Notes: a model not told the origin generated them from the sequence alone. 64,000 nt of DNA from Haloferula sp. BvORR071 (GCF_000739615.1 NZ_BATP01000022.1:248001-312000), one strand, 5' to 3'; positions 8,201 to 19,467 are shown, counted from the stretch's first letter. Translations and numbers: made by a program.

Positions 8201-8848
8201 TTAGAGTTTCGCCATCCCGGATCCCAGTCCCGTGCTCGGCGCGGGGCAGGCATTCGGGTGGGATTTCACCCACTCTTGGCCTTCGTAGGTCTCCAGCAGG
8301 GAACCGCGCATCACACGCACTTCCGCGCCTTCACCGATCTGGTTGTAGAGATCCACCACATCCTTCTGGCCCATCCGGATGCATCCGTAGGAGGCCGGGG
8401 TGCCCAGACGCCACTCCTCGGGAGTCCCGTGGATGTAGACGCAGCGCTTGAAGGTGTTCTGGTTCTGGGCCTCCATGCCGTGCAGCCACATGATCCGGCC
8501 CACGATCGGGTCACGGCCAGGGGCGTTCGGCTGGAGCACTTCACCGGTCGGCCGGCGGCTCTTGAAGACCATCCCGGAAGGATAGCCGTCGCCGATCTTG
8601 CGGGCGACTTCCATCTTGCCGAGCGGGGTGTAGTTGCTGCCGTTCTTCGAACCGATCCCGAATTTCGAGGTCGATACGACGTACGACTTGACCGGTTTGC
8701 CATCCTTGACCAGCAGCAAGCGCTGGTCACGAACACTCACAACCATTTGGCTGTGAGTGTCTTTGGCCGTGCCGCAGCTGTTCAATGACAGCGCGGCGGG
8801 TAATAAAAACGAGGAAGCGAGCGCGTAACGCAGGATTCGCTTGATCAT
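8201..8848 (-). CDS. L,D-transpeptidase (YkuD family) lipoprotein
   Basis: A 215-residue protein with a lipoprotein-type signal peptide (lipobox LNSC, Cys25) and a YkuD domain. The catalytic signature is intact: YIHGTPEEWRLGTPASYGCIRM, with the His of HGT and the Cys of SYGCIRM. These enzymes make 3-3 peptidoglycan crosslinks or attach proteins to the wall in the periplasm. It begins 10 bases after the stop of the GT2 glycosyltransferase gene, so the two are probably co-transcribed and may both serve the cell envelope. Confidence 0.88.
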   Translation of the reverse strand: MIKRILRYALASSFLLPAALSLNSCGTAKDTHSQMVVSVRDQRLLLVKDGKPVKSYVVSTSKFGIGSKNGSNYTPLGKMEVARKIGDGYPSGMVFKSRRPTGEVLQPNAPGRDPIVGRIMWLHGMEAQNQNTFKRCVYIHGTPEEWRLGTPASYGCIRMGQKDVVDLYNQIGEGAEVRVMRGSLLETYEGQEWVKSHPNACPAPSTGLGSGMAKL

Positions 8849-8858
8849 GGGGTGCGAC

Positions 8859-10370
8859 TTAGTTGTCCGTGGTGTGTTTTTCAGCAGTGGAGTCTGAAGG
8901 AACGCGACCGGAGGGCAGCAGGCGAGCCATCGACGAAAGCGACGTATAGAAAAATCCGACCGGGAAGGGAAGCAGAAGAATTGCTGACGAGTAATTCCCC
9001 TTAGCCGCCGCCTCAGCCACCACGAACAGGAAGAAGAAGCCGAAGAGCAGTTCCACCACCGGGGTGAGCGTCTTCATCGCCTTGTAGCTGCTCTTTTTCC
9101 AGTCGGTCTTGGCCTTCTGGCCCACCCCATACTTCGGCGTGCGGACGAAGGCGGTCTGGTGGTTCAGCAGCGCTTCGATCACCGCCTTGGCATTGTTGAT
9201 CGACATCCCGATCCCCAGCGCCAGCAGCAGCGGCAGGTAGGGCAGCTCCTTCCACCAGCTACCCGGGCGCAGGGCCTTCTGGGCCGTGATGTAGAAGACC
9301 ACCACCGAAACGGAGGAGAAGAAGAAGATCGGGATATTGATGATGTACTTCGTCATCGACCCGAAATCCGGCGCATGCTGCTGGTTCGGGTAGATCAGGA
9401 AGCACAGGCAGATCAGCATCAGATAGGCGAAGTTCGAGGTCAGGTGCGCCGTCGCCTCCATCTTGATGTAGAGCGGCACCTTGGCCTTCCAGATTGCCGG
9501 CAGGACCTTCTTGCACACCTGGATCGAGCCCTTGGTCCAGCGGTGCTGCTGGCTCTTGAAGCCGTCCATGTCCACCGGCAACTCGGCCGGGGTTTCCACC
9601 TCATTGAGGAAGATGAAGCGCCAGCCCTTGAGCTGCGCGCGGTAGGACAGGTCCATGTCCTCCGTCAGCGTATCGTGCTCCCAACCGCCGGCGTCGGCGA
9701 TGCAGCTCTTCCGCCAGATCCCGGCGGTGCCGTTGAAGGTGAAGAAGCGGCCGCTGCGGTTGCGCGCGGTCTGTTCCAGCTCCAGATGACCGTCCAAGAA
9801 CATCGCTTGAATCCGGGTCAGCACGTTGAAGGTGCGGTTCAGGTGACCCCAGCGGGTCTGGATCATGCCGATCTGGTCGTCGGAGAAGTAGTGCACCGTC
9901 TTCTGCAGGACGTCCGGATTCGGAACGAAGTCCGCATCCAAGATGAAGAGCAACTCGCCCTTGGCGAACTGGGTGCCGTGCTCCAGAGCGCCGGCCTTGA
10001 AGCCCGTGCGGTCATCACGGTGGATCATTTCGGCATCGAAGCCCAGCGCCACCAGGCGCTCCACGCCCTTGCGGCAGATCTCGGTCGTCTCGTCGGTCGA
10101 GTCGTCCAGCACCTGGATCTGCAGCTTGTCCTGCGGGTAATCCAGCTTGGAGACCGAGTCGAGCAAGCGGTCGACCACGTGCATCTCATTGAAGACCGGC
10201 AATTGCACCGTCACCAGCGGCAGATCCGAGAAAATCTCCTTCGGCACCGGGTGCTTCCGCGCGTGGCGCAGGTAGAGGTAAACGATGCACAGGCGGTGGA
10301 AACCGAAACCCGCAAGACCGGTGAGCACAACGATATACGAGAAATACCAAAGAGGTGAGGAGAGGTCCAT
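8859..10370 (-). CDS. Membrane GT2 processive glycosyltransferase, cellulose-synthase-like
   Basis: A 503-residue membrane protein. One N-terminal membrane helix is followed by a cytosolic GT-A domain with the processive signature: DDSTDE, then DADFVPN (DxD), then TEDMD, then QQHRW (QxxRW). Several C-terminal membrane helices follow (about 325-385 and 430-480). The layout resembles bacterial beta-mannan/cellulose-like synthases (CslA type) that extrude a polysaccharide from nucleotide sugar. No BcsB or PilZ partner is nearby. The L,D-transpeptidase follows closely on the same strand. The polymer made cannot be told from sequence. Confidence 0.85.
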   Translation of the reverse strand: MDLSSPLWYFSYIVVLTGLAGFGFHRLCIVYLYLRHARKHPVPKEIFSDLPLVTVQLPVFNEMHVVDRLLDSVSKLDYPQDKLQIQVLDDSTDETTEICRKGVERLVALGFDAEMIHRDDRTGFKAGALEHGTQFAKGELLFILDADFVPNPDVLQKTVHYFSDDQIGMIQTRWGHLNRTFNVLTRIQAMFLDGHLELEQTARNRSGRFFTFNGTAGIWRKSCIADAGGWEHDTLTEDMDLSYRAQLKGWRFIFLNEVETPAELPVDMDGFKSQQHRWTKGSIQVCKKVLPAIWKAKVPLYIKMEATAHLTSNFAYLMLICLCFLIYPNQQHAPDFGSMTKYIINIPIFFFSSVSVVVFYITAQKALRPGSWWKELPYLPLLLALGIGMSINNAKAVIEALLNHQTAFVRTPKYGVGQKAKTDWKKSSYKAMKTLTPVVELLFGFFFLFVVAEAAAKGNYSSAILLLPFPVGFFYTSLSSMARLLPSGRVPSDSTAEKHTTDN

Positions 10371-10824
10371 GCGTGTGCTAGCTCAGGGTTGGGACAGTCG
10401 TTCGGGAAAAATTCAGCGTGCTCGGAAACGCGGAGACGAAATCGCACCGCGGTAGCGGTTGATTGGTTGTCAGAAATGGAATCCGGGCAGGCCGGAGGCC
10501 ACCAGCTTTGCATTACACTGTCAAGACAGGAAACCGGTTCTCCAGCGGAAAGCCTTCAACCACAAGGTCCAAGCGGGAAGGCAGCGTCCCCGTTCCGGTT
10601 CTGTTGGATTCCGCCGAAGCGGATTTCGTTCAAACGAATTCTTCCCGGTATGAACGGGAGTGATAGGAGGGAACGAAGGATGCTGGCGGCTTCTTTCAAA
10701 CAATTTGCTCCGCTCCGCGAAACACCGGCCCCCCAGCCAAGCCCGAGCTACGCGCCAGCACTGCAATTGACTGATCCCGGCTATCGGCATCTAGCATTGG
10801 CGGCAGAACCCCGCACGGATTCTC
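10371..10824. other. Intergenic, no supported gene
   Basis: A 454-base gap between divergent genes. Open frames here have no family-like content. A TTGACA on the minus strand (10524-10519) lacks a matching -10 at the right spacing. No strong hairpin or repeat was seen. Confidence 0.5.
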
Positions 10825-11394
10825 ATGCCCAACTGCGACTTCTACGCCCTAGGCCAAGACCACCTCGGCATCCTCAGCCACCTCCTTGAGGCCGGTGAGT
10901 GCGACATCTACGAACTCAGCTCCCGCAGCGGCCAAGAGACACTCTGCTTCAAAACCCTCGCCGACTTCGAAGCGCGTTACCTCATCCCCGCTGGCGATTG
11001 GACCCAAGTTCCGGAGACCATCCACCTCCAGCTCCACGTACGTGCGGCCGGCGGCACGGTCCACCACCGCCGCATCCAGTTCACGGATACTCCCTCCTTC
11101 TGTTACAGCACAGAGGGCTGGGGCCTGATCCAGCTTTACCTCCGAGCCCCGCTCCGTGAACGCCTGGGCCCGTCCCACAGCAACCACAACAGCGCCATCC
11201 GTGCCACCACCTGGCGGAAGACCATCAAGGACATGGGTGACCCCGACTCCTGGGATTGGCCGCTGCTTACGTCCTTCTCCCGACGCTTGAACTCCTTTAT
11301 CCGCCGCCAAGCGGTCGCGAAGCAGGGCTCACGGGTCATCCTGCCCGCCGCAGCCGAGGCCAAGGCCAAGGGACTGGAGTTCTCCCTCATTTGA
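10825..11394 (+). CDS. Conserved-looking hypothetical protein
   Basis: A 189-residue soluble protein starting MPNCDFYALGQDHLGILSHL. The first half has the look of a small alpha/beta sensor or immunity-like fold (alternating hydrophobics; FETL-type segments; EARYLIPAGDW), and the C-terminal half is helical and basic (SFSRRLNSFIRRQAV). There is no signal peptide and no motif I can assign. Coding character (third-position GC, protein-like composition) supports a real gene. It stands alone; the next gene starts 257 bases later. Confidence 0.6.
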   Translation: MPNCDFYALGQDHLGILSHLLEAGECDIYELSSRSGQETLCFKTLADFEARYLIPAGDWTQVPETIHLQLHVRAAGGTVHHRRIQFTDTPSFCYSTEGWGLIQLYLRAPLRERLGPSHSNHNSAIRATTWRKTIKDMGDPDSWDWPLLTSFSRRLNSFIRRQAVAKQGSRVILPAAAEAKAKGLEFSLI

Positions 11395-11651
11395 ATTTCC
11401 GCCCCAAGCTCGTCCGTAAGCCTTCATGATCAAACGCTGCCGCCGCTGCGATCGCATGGTCCTGCCCAACGACACGACGACCAGCGTTTCGCAGCCCGAT
11501 CTCGCCGGCAAGCAGGTGGGGGACAGCTTGGACCTCATCGTCGATTCTCGGAACCCGCGCCGGCTGGCGGCAGGAAGTGGAACAAGCCGAAGCAACGGGA
11601 TTGGATTGAATTCCCGCGCCTGCCGGGAATGATGAAAGCCATCTCATCCGC

Positions 11652-12896
11652 ATGATCCGCCCGGCAATCCTCGCCACCACCGCCGCCTTGCTTAGCTTTG
11701 CGCCGGTCCTCTCTCTTTGCGCTGAGGAAGAGACCCAAACGGCCGAAGCCAAGGCCGAGATGGCCAGCCTGATCGAAGTCTGGAAAGAGCGGCTGAGGGA
11801 GGACCCCATCTCCAAAAAGGCGTATTGGGCGGAAAGAGCCAAAGAGGACGCCGAGTCCTGCGCGAAGGCGAAGGTCGAGATGGCACAGCTCAAGGAACGC
11901 GCCAAGGGCCTGACCGCCACCAGCACCCCCGTCGAGGTCGAGCAGGCCTTGGGCAAGGTCGGCTCGGAATCCTTCTCCGTCCGCGGCAAGACACGCACGA
12001 AGACTTGGAGCTACCTCGGTCATGGCGATGAGGATGCCTACCTGAGCTTCGCGGTCGACTTCGCCTCCGACAATACCTGCAAGGTCCGCGTCGTGGAGAT
12101 GACCCGCGAGCAGGCGGAGGCCGAGCCCAAGCATGTGCTCGAAGGCACCATCGAAAGCTTCTACTTCGGCTATCCCAGCGACGAGAGACCGGGATTCGCC
12201 TGCAAGGACGTGAAGATCGATGGCAAGGCGGTGGGCCGGGTTCCCTTCATCATGACCGATGACCGCCCGCGGATCACCGGCAGGATGGATGTCGGTGCCA
12301 AGGTGCGGATCGTCTATCACGGCAAGCCCGACGACCTCGTCTTCCTCGACCAGCGGGCCTTGAGCCTGGTCTCGTTGGAATGCAGCGGCCTGCCAGAGCT
12401 CACGCCCGAAGGCGAGGCCGCCAAGGAACTGGAAGCGAAGCAGGCATATGAGCGGGAGCAGAAACAACAACCGCCGCCACCGCCCTACAAGCGACCGGAC
12501 ACCATCTTCCCGCCCGAAGCGCAGAAGACCGTGAACCTCCTCAAGAAGGAGATCGTCCCGCAGGTCGATTATGAAGACGTGGATGCCACCGTGGTCTTGG
12601 AGGACATCCGCCAGCGCCTGGAGAAACTAGACATCGACCACCGGTACATCATCAGGTTCTTCGAGCCCCTTCCGACTGAACCCTTGCCGCTAGGCATCGA
12701 ACCACCAGAGCAACCCAAGAAGGTAAAAGAACTGCACCTGCGGAATGTCCCGCTCTTCGATTTCATGCATTACTTCGGGGAATCCGTCTATTGGGGCTGG
12801 ATCGTCTATCCGGACGGTTCGATCCAATTCATTCCCAGCGTATGCGCCTGCGGCTATCCTAGGGACGGACGCGCTGGACATACCGCGAGCTTCTGA
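11652..12896 (+). CDS. Secreted protein with C-terminal secretin/STN-like domain
   Basis: 414 residues with a signal peptide (to about residue 24). Residues about 25-80 are a charged helical segment. A middle beta-rich part follows, then a Pro/Gln-rich linker (KQQPPPPPYKRP). Residues about 285-400 fit the short N-terminal secretin/TonB-like domain common in verrucomicrobial exoproteins (IVPQVDYEDVDATVVLEDIR ... ELHLRNVPLFDFMHYFGESV ... IVYPDGSIQFIP). That domain normally ends near IQFIP; the last 18 residues look unnatural, and a TPR-like coding remnant follows in another frame, so the 3' end may be frameshifted or rearranged. Function unknown. Confidence 0.6.
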   Translation: MIRPAILATTAALLSFAPVLSLCAEEETQTAEAKAEMASLIEVWKERLREDPISKKAYWAERAKEDAESCAKAKVEMAQLKERAKGLTATSTPVEVEQALGKVGSESFSVRGKTRTKTWSYLGHGDEDAYLSFAVDFASDNTCKVRVVEMTREQAEAEPKHVLEGTIESFYFGYPSDERPGFACKDVKIDGKAVGRVPFIMTDDRPRITGRMDVGAKVRIVYHGKPDDLVFLDQRALSLVSLECSGLPELTPEGEAAKELEAKQAYEREQKQQPPPPPYKRPDTIFPPEAQKTVNLLKKEIVPQVDYEDVDATVVLEDIRQRLEKLDIDHRYIIRFFEPLPTEPLPLGIEPPEQPKKVKELHLRNVPLFDFMHYFGESVYWGWIVYPDGSIQFIPSVCACGYPRDGRAGHTASF

Positions 12897-13069
12897 GCCT
12901 CGCCCGCTGCCATGCCAAGGCCGGCCGCCGCGACGATTGCCTGACAGCCCTTGCCGCCGCCCGTGCGGCTGGTGAAAGAATTCCCGACGCCGCAGACCAA
13001 GCTGCCCTTGAGACGGATCTCAAAACGGTGGAGGCAATGCTTTTCGTGGACGCGCCTTTGGAAGGGTGA
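12863..13069 (+). pseudogene. TPR-like C-terminal coding remnant without start
   Basis: A 68-codon frame opens after a TAG at 12860-12862 and ends at a TGA at 13067-13069, in a different frame from the preceding gene. It reads RWTYRELLSLARCHAKAGRR followed by DDCLTALAAARAAGE, a convincing helix-turn-helix TPR pattern, and lacks a start codon. It overlaps the last 34 bases of the upstream gene. Likely the tail of a deleted TPR protein, or the true tail of the upstream gene after a frameshift. Confidence 0.4.
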
Positions 13070-13180
13070 AGCAAGGCTCTCACGATGCGGCTTGTTGCCG
13101 CCGAAGTGCGACGGTCATAGACGCGCCGCTACAGAGGAGGGATCGCGCGAAACGGCGATCCTTGCCTTTCATACAGCCTC

Positions 13181-13405
13181 TCAGCGGAACCCGCCCATCG
13201 TGAAGGCGCGTAGGGCGAAGAACAAGACAGCCAGCAGGGGCACCAACACGAGATACATCGCCACAGTCACCACGAAGCGCCCGAGGACTTCGCGGGTTTC
13301 GGTGTGATCTCCCGGCAGCTCCGGCCCCCGCGCTTGCAAGCGCACGGTCGGGGTCTCGGAGGAAGGATCGGATTCAGGATCGTAGCTTGGAAGGGATCGG
13401 GGCAT
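13181..13405 (-). CDS. Small single-pass membrane protein
   Basis: 74 residues: a hydrophilic, acidic N-terminal half (SYDPESDPSSETPT) and one strong membrane helix (FVVTVAMYLVLVPLLAVLFF) near the C-terminus, i.e. a tail-anchored layout. No family recognised. It stands alone on the minus strand. Confidence 0.5.
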   Translation of the reverse strand: MPRSLPSYDPESDPSSETPTVRLQARGPELPGDHTETREVLGRFVVTVAMYLVLVPLLAVLFFALRAFTMGGFR

Positions 13406-13739
13406 GGCAGGAACTTACCCACAATCCCCTGATTCCCGGAATCGATAGGCCGAGGCTCTCCATCGGGATTTCCGATGAAAATCATTGCTTGCCTTCCAAC
13501 TTCGATGTCGGGCGTTCGATGCTTTTATCTCTTACCCCCCTTCCCACTGCTCAAAACCCCCCTTCCCCTCGCGCCAAAAACCCCCGTTGAAACCCTCCCC
13601 TTCATCTTCTACTTCTTCTTCATCTTCTAAAGATACCCCCTACCCCTGCCAGGGGGAGTGCATGGGGGTCTGTGACGGTTGAGGAAAGTGGCGCTTTGCA
13701 CGGGCATTCCGGTTGCGGGATTCGGGAACTGGTGGCAGC
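13406..13739. other. Intergenic with C-rich low-complexity tract
   Basis: From about 13530 to 13660 the plus strand has repeated runs of five or six C's separated by short mixed pyrimidine stretches, then a (TTC)-rich stretch and a CCCCTGCCAGGGG hairpin. On the minus strand these are spaced G-runs. No gene was seen. Confidence 0.45.
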
Positions 13740-14585
13740 ATGACTTCCGTGACACCGATGCGTTCGCTGCTGGGGATTTCGCTTGCCGTCATCATGGCGC
13801 TTCCAGCCGCCATGGGCCAGGATGCCAAGCCCGACAAGCCGGGGATCCCGGAAGACTTGCTCTCCGACGAGCATGTCCGGGAGGAATTGGCAGTCAACGA
13901 GTTCACAGCCCCTTCAATTGCCAAGATCTTCGAATCCCTGGAGGCGCTGGCCCCGATCCCGATGTTGAAATCGCCGCGGGACACCGTGACGAAGATGCCC
14001 TCGAACCGCGCCGATCTGGCGGTGGAGCTGGGCTTCCTGATCGCCGATGGCTTCCTGATCGTGCAGGCCGGTGAGCTCACGAAGGTCGAGACCATGGCCG
14101 CCGATCTGACGAAATACGGCAAGGGCCTGGGAGTCGGCGAGAAGGTCAACCGCCACGCCGCGAGCCTCCTGGAAAGCGCCCACAAGAAGGACGTGCCGAC
14201 GCTCAAGAAGGAACTCGCCGCCACCCAGAAGGACGTGGAGCTCGAGCTGGTCTCCCTGCGCGATCCGGACGTGGCACACCTGATTTCCCTCGGTGGCTGG
14301 ATCCGCGCGCTGCAGGTTTCCTCCGGTGCGGTGGAGACCCAGTTCAGCGAGGAGCGCGCCAAGCAGGTGATGCGCGAGGACATCGCCGACTACTATTCCC
14401 AGGTCGTCAGCGGTCTGGAGCCGAAGATCTCCGAGCGTGCGAACTACGTGGCAATGCGCGATCTGCTGGCTGGTCTGAGCCACGAGATGGTCACCGACGG
14501 CAACCCGGCGACCAAGGAGCGGATGGTTGAGATCCACAAGCAGGCAGAGAAGCTGGTCGAACTGGCCCTCACGCGTCACGAGTGA
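13740..14585 (+). CDS. Secreted helical protein of unknown function
   Basis: About 281 residues from the ATG at 13740 (MTSVTPMRSLLGISLAVIM), which puts the signal peptide at the N-terminus; an ATG nine codons earlier is less suitable. The mature protein is nearly all amphipathic helix, with LELVSLRDPDVAHLISLGGW as the most distinctive stretch. I do not recognise the family. Its stop overlaps the possible GTG start of the dehydrogenase gene (GTGA), so translation of the two may be coupled. Confidence 0.65.
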   Translation: MTSVTPMRSLLGISLAVIMALPAAMGQDAKPDKPGIPEDLLSDEHVREELAVNEFTAPSIAKIFESLEALAPIPMLKSPRDTVTKMPSNRADLAVELGFLIADGFLIVQAGELTKVETMAADLTKYGKGLGVGEKVNRHAASLLESAHKKDVPTLKKELAATQKDVELELVSLRDPDVAHLISLGGWIRALQVSSGAVETQFSEERAKQVMREDIADYYSQVVSGLEPKISERANYVAMRDLLAGLSHEMVTDGNPATKERMVEIHKQAEKLVELALTRHE

Positions 14586-14587
14586 TC

Positions 14588-15442
14588 ATGAGCGCCACTA
14601 TCTGGCAAATCGCGGTGCTCGGCCTGGGCATCATTGGTTCCCGCGCCGCCGCCAATCTGGCGAAGTCCGAACTGGGCACGGTCAAATCCTGGAACCGCAC
14701 GCCCAAGGGGCTCCCCGGTGAATGCGCCAGCGTGGCGGAAGCCGCGGAGGACGCGAATCTAGTGCTGCTCTACCTGAAGGACGCGGCGGCCGTGCGGGAA
14801 GTCGCCCAGCAGGTTTTCGCGCTTCCGCCCATCACGGAGCGAGTGCTGGTGAATCACTCGACCATCGATCTGGCTACCACCAAGTGGCTGGCGGCGGAGT
14901 GCGCCCAGCGCGGAATCGTTTTCCTCGATTGCCCCTTCACCGGCAGCCGTGAGGCAGCGGCGGGAGCAGGCTTGGTTTACTACGCCGGCGGTCCGCAGGA
15001 GTGGATCGACAAGATCGAGCCGGTGCTGCTGAAGAGCGGCAAGGCGGTGCTGCGGACCGGTGAGACCGGCACCGCGACGATCATGAAGCTGGTGACCAAC
15101 CTGATCTCCGCGTGCACGGTGCAGGCTCTGGCCGAGGCATTGGCAACGGCGACCAGCCACGGGATCGCTCCCTCCGCGCTGACCGAAGCGGTGGCCCTGA
15201 ATGCATCCGGCAGCGTGCTGGCGGCGATGAAGCTGCCGACGATGGCTAAGGGCGACTTCGATACCCATTTCTCGCTGTCGAATATGCTCAAGGACAGCCG
15301 CTACGTGCTGGAACTTGCTTCTGAGGCCGGACTCGAGACACCGGCGATCCAGGCGGTCTCCACACGGATGGCTGAGCTCTGTGACCAGGGCCTGGCGGAG
15401 AAGGACTACTCGGCTCTGGCAGCACCCTACGTGCAGGCGTGA
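14588..15442 (+). CDS. Beta-hydroxyacid dehydrogenase family oxidoreductase
   Basis: 284 residues of the 3-hydroxyisobutyrate dehydrogenase/GLYR1 type. The N-terminal Rossmann motif is IAVLGLGIIGSRAAANL (GxGxxG); the substrate loop is DCPFTGSREAAAGAGL; the catalytic Lys lies in IMKLVTNLI; the C-terminal all-helical domain is intact and ends FSLSNMLKDSRYVLELA. It reduces or oxidises a small 3-hydroxy or 4-oxo acid with NAD(P). The ATG at 14588 is taken; a GTG at 14582 overlapping the upstream stop is also possible. ygfZ follows after 4 bases. Confidence 0.85.
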   Translation: MSATIWQIAVLGLGIIGSRAAANLAKSELGTVKSWNRTPKGLPGECASVAEAAEDANLVLLYLKDAAAVREVAQQVFALPPITERVLVNHSTIDLATTKWLAAECAQRGIVFLDCPFTGSREAAAGAGLVYYAGGPQEWIDKIEPVLLKSGKAVLRTGETGTATIMKLVTNLISACTVQALAEALATATSHGIAPSALTEAVALNASGSVLAAMKLPTMAKGDFDTHFSLSNMLKDSRYVLELASEAGLETPAIQAVSTRMAELCDQGLAEKDYSALAAPYVQA

Positions 15443-15446
15443 CAAG

Positions 15447-16268
15447 ATGAGCCGGGCTTTTTCGATCGGAAAGCGGGCCTTTTTCGCCCTGAAAGGCCCG
15501 GATGCGGCCCGCTATGCGAACGGTCAGGTCAGCCAGGACGTGAAGTTGCTGACTCCAGAGGCCGCGCTGCCCGCCTGTGTGACCGATGCCAAGGGACGCC
15601 TGCAGGCGCTGGTCTATCTCTACTCGCGGGAGGATGGCTCGATCTGGATTGAGGCGCCGGCGGAGCTGGAGGAAGAACTTGAGCCGCGGCTGGGGCGCTA
15701 TCTGATTTCGGATGATGCCGAGCTGGAGAATGTCTCCGCGGAGTGGGAGCTGTGGCACGTGCTGGACGCCGCGGAAGCTCCGGCCGGCGATTTTGTCAGG
15801 CGGGTGAATCGCTTCGGCAGTGAGGGCTACGATGTGTGGCTGAAGGCCGGGGAAGCTTGCGGGATTCCTTCCATCGCGGTGGAAGAAGTGGAAGCGCGGA
15901 GGATCGCGGCCAAGGTCCCGGCCTGGGGCAAGGAACTCACACCGGGGATGCTGCCGCCTGAGGCTGGCTTGGACCGCGATGCGATCTCGTATCGCAAGGG
16001 CTGCTACATCGGGCAGGAAGTGCTGTCGCGGATCAAGAGCGCCGGGAAGCTGAACCGGAAGCTCAGCGGATTTTTGTTAGAGGCAGGTATCGCAGAAGGA
16101 GAACGCTTCGTGACCGGTGAAGGGAAGGAAGCCGGGGTGATTACGAGCGTTTCGTCTGTAGCGGATGCGGAGACGGGATTGGTTCCGGCCTTGGGCTATG
16201 TGGAGAAGGCGGGATACGGGATGGAGGAGTTCTCGGTGGGAGGAAGAGTAGTAAGGGTGCACCCTTGA
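15447..16268 (+). CDS. ygfZ: YgfZ/GcvT-type folate-binding protein
   Basis: 273 residues from the ATG at 15447 (MSRAFSIGKRAFFALKGPDA); the frame is open further upstream but overlaps the dehydrogenase. The family signature is KGCYIGQEVLSRIKS, containing the conserved Cys of the YgfZ motif. The protein supports Fe-S cluster biogenesis or repair, with tetrahydrofolate as a partner, in the cytoplasm. It is translationally close to the upstream dehydrogenase (4 bases) and is followed at once by a hairpin. Confidence 0.9.
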   Translation: MSRAFSIGKRAFFALKGPDAARYANGQVSQDVKLLTPEAALPACVTDAKGRLQALVYLYSREDGSIWIEAPAELEEELEPRLGRYLISDDAELENVSAEWELWHVLDAAEAPAGDFVRRVNRFGSEGYDVWLKAGEACGIPSIAVEEVEARRIAAKVPAWGKELTPGMLPPEAGLDRDAISYRKGCYIGQEVLSRIKSAGKLNRKLSGFLLEAGIAEGERFVTGEGKEAGVITSVSSVADAETGLVPALGYVEKAGYGMEEFSVGGRVVRVHP

Positions 16269-16288
16269 GGAGATCGTCATCGATCTCC
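16269..16288. terminator. Hairpin after ygfZ
   Basis: GGAGATCG, loop TCAT, CGATCTCC directly after the ygfZ stop, between convergent genes. There is no T-run, so it is a weak terminator or an mRNA 3' stabiliser. Confidence 0.4.
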
Positions 16289-16305
16289 AGGGTACACACT
16301 CCCAT

Positions 16306-16329
16306 CCGCAACTTGCAAAGTTGCGCTAC
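16306..16329 (-). repeat. 24-bp stop-codon palindrome, copy 1
   Basis: Read on the minus strand, GTAG followed by CGCAACTT, TGC and AAGTTGCG plus G: an 8-bp stem with a 3-base loop. Its TAG is the stop codon of the PEP-CTERM gene. The same element occurs at 37787-37810 and 37868-37891. Confidence 0.75.
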
Positions 16330-17021
16330 TTCCGCCGCTGGCGCAGGAGGCCGAGCGCACCGAGTCCTGCCAGAGCCATGCACGAGGGCTCAGGGATGAC
16401 GCCGAGGTCTCGGACTTGGACCAGGTTGATCTGGGCACTGCCGCCGTTAGGGTCGCCGTTCTGGGAGGGATCGATGAGGATCGATTGGCTGCCGTTGGCA
16501 GCGGCGACGAAAGTCCCGATGATGAATTGCCCTGGGCCGCTTCCATCGGCCGGGTAGTTGAGCACGGCGGAGAGGTCACCGGCACCGCTGGAGATCACGG
16601 CCGAGCGGGAGCTATTGATGTTGCGGGGATCGGAGATCCAGAGCTGGACGAGGTAGGTGTGGCCGGGAGTCATGCCGCCCCAGGAGAAGCCGCGGGACTC
16701 GGAGCTGTAGACGAAGGCGCCGTACTTCAGCAACTCGTTGTAGTTCGCATCGGCGGTGGAGGGGCCCCAGTAGCCGCCACCATCGTCAAAGGCGGAGTTC
16801 AGGGACGGCAGATCGGAGAAGCCTTGGAAGCTGACGCCATTGACCGGGGTGGAGGGAGCATTGGCATTGTACGGGGCCCACGAGCCGTAGTAGGTGCCTT
16901 GCAGGGTAACGTCGCTGGCACCGGTGATGTTGGATGGCGTTTGCCAGGAGATGACGGCAGCGGTGGCAAGATGGGCGGAGCCGCTGAGAAGGGCGGCAGC
17001 GAGGAGGGCGGGTTTCATCAT
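16326..17021 (-). CDS. PEP-CTERM sorted exoprotein
   Basis: 231 residues from the ATG at 17021 (the second Met is an alternative), with a signal peptide (MMKPALLAAALLSGSAHLAT). The C-terminal end VIPEPSCMALAGLGALGL followed by LRQRRK is a full PEP-CTERM sorting signal: Pro-Glu-Pro, a membrane helix and a basic tail. Such proteins are processed by an exosortase and end up in the envelope or exopolysaccharide. The middle is beta-rich (PGHTYLVQLWISDPRNINSS), typical of these proteins and without enzymatic motif. It ends in the 24-bp palindrome described at 16306. No exosortase is in this window. Confidence 0.85.
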   Translation of the reverse strand: MMKPALLAAALLSGSAHLATAAVISWQTPSNITGASDVTLQGTYYGSWAPYNANAPSTPVNGVSFQGFSDLPSLNSAFDDGGGYWGPSTADANYNELLKYGAFVYSSESRGFSWGGMTPGHTYLVQLWISDPRNINSSRSAVISSGAGDLSAVLNYPADGSGPGQFIIGTFVAAANGSQSILIDPSQNGDPNGGSAQINLVQVRDLGVIPEPSCMALAGLGALGLLRQRRK

Positions 17022-17239
17022 GGGGCTTGGGTTGGGGGTCGACGCGGCGGCTTGGTCCTTTCCGCGTGATCGGGAAGCTATCCCCTTCCCCGGGTTTCGA
17101 TCAGTCGCATGTCGGGGTGTCGCATGTCCGGGTGACAGAAGTGATCGATGCGGGCAGGGCTCCTCCAAGTGCGGGAGAATCCCATCCCCCATTTGCGGCT
17201 AGAGATGCCTGAAACATCGAGGTAGCGGGCGAGGTTTGA

Positions 17240-19441
<2,202 letters not shown>

Positions 19442-19467
19442 GCTCCGCGAGGCATACGCCGCTGGCA

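Noticed and set aside
9159..10358. A 399-codon plus-strand frame
   Set aside because: Antisense to the GT2 gene, whose DxD and QxxRW motifs leave no doubt about the coding strand.
11426..11632. A 68-codon plus-strand frame starting MIKRCRRCDR
   Set aside because: The CRRC pair suggested a zinc site, but the second pair is missing and the rest is not protein-like; left out as unsupported.
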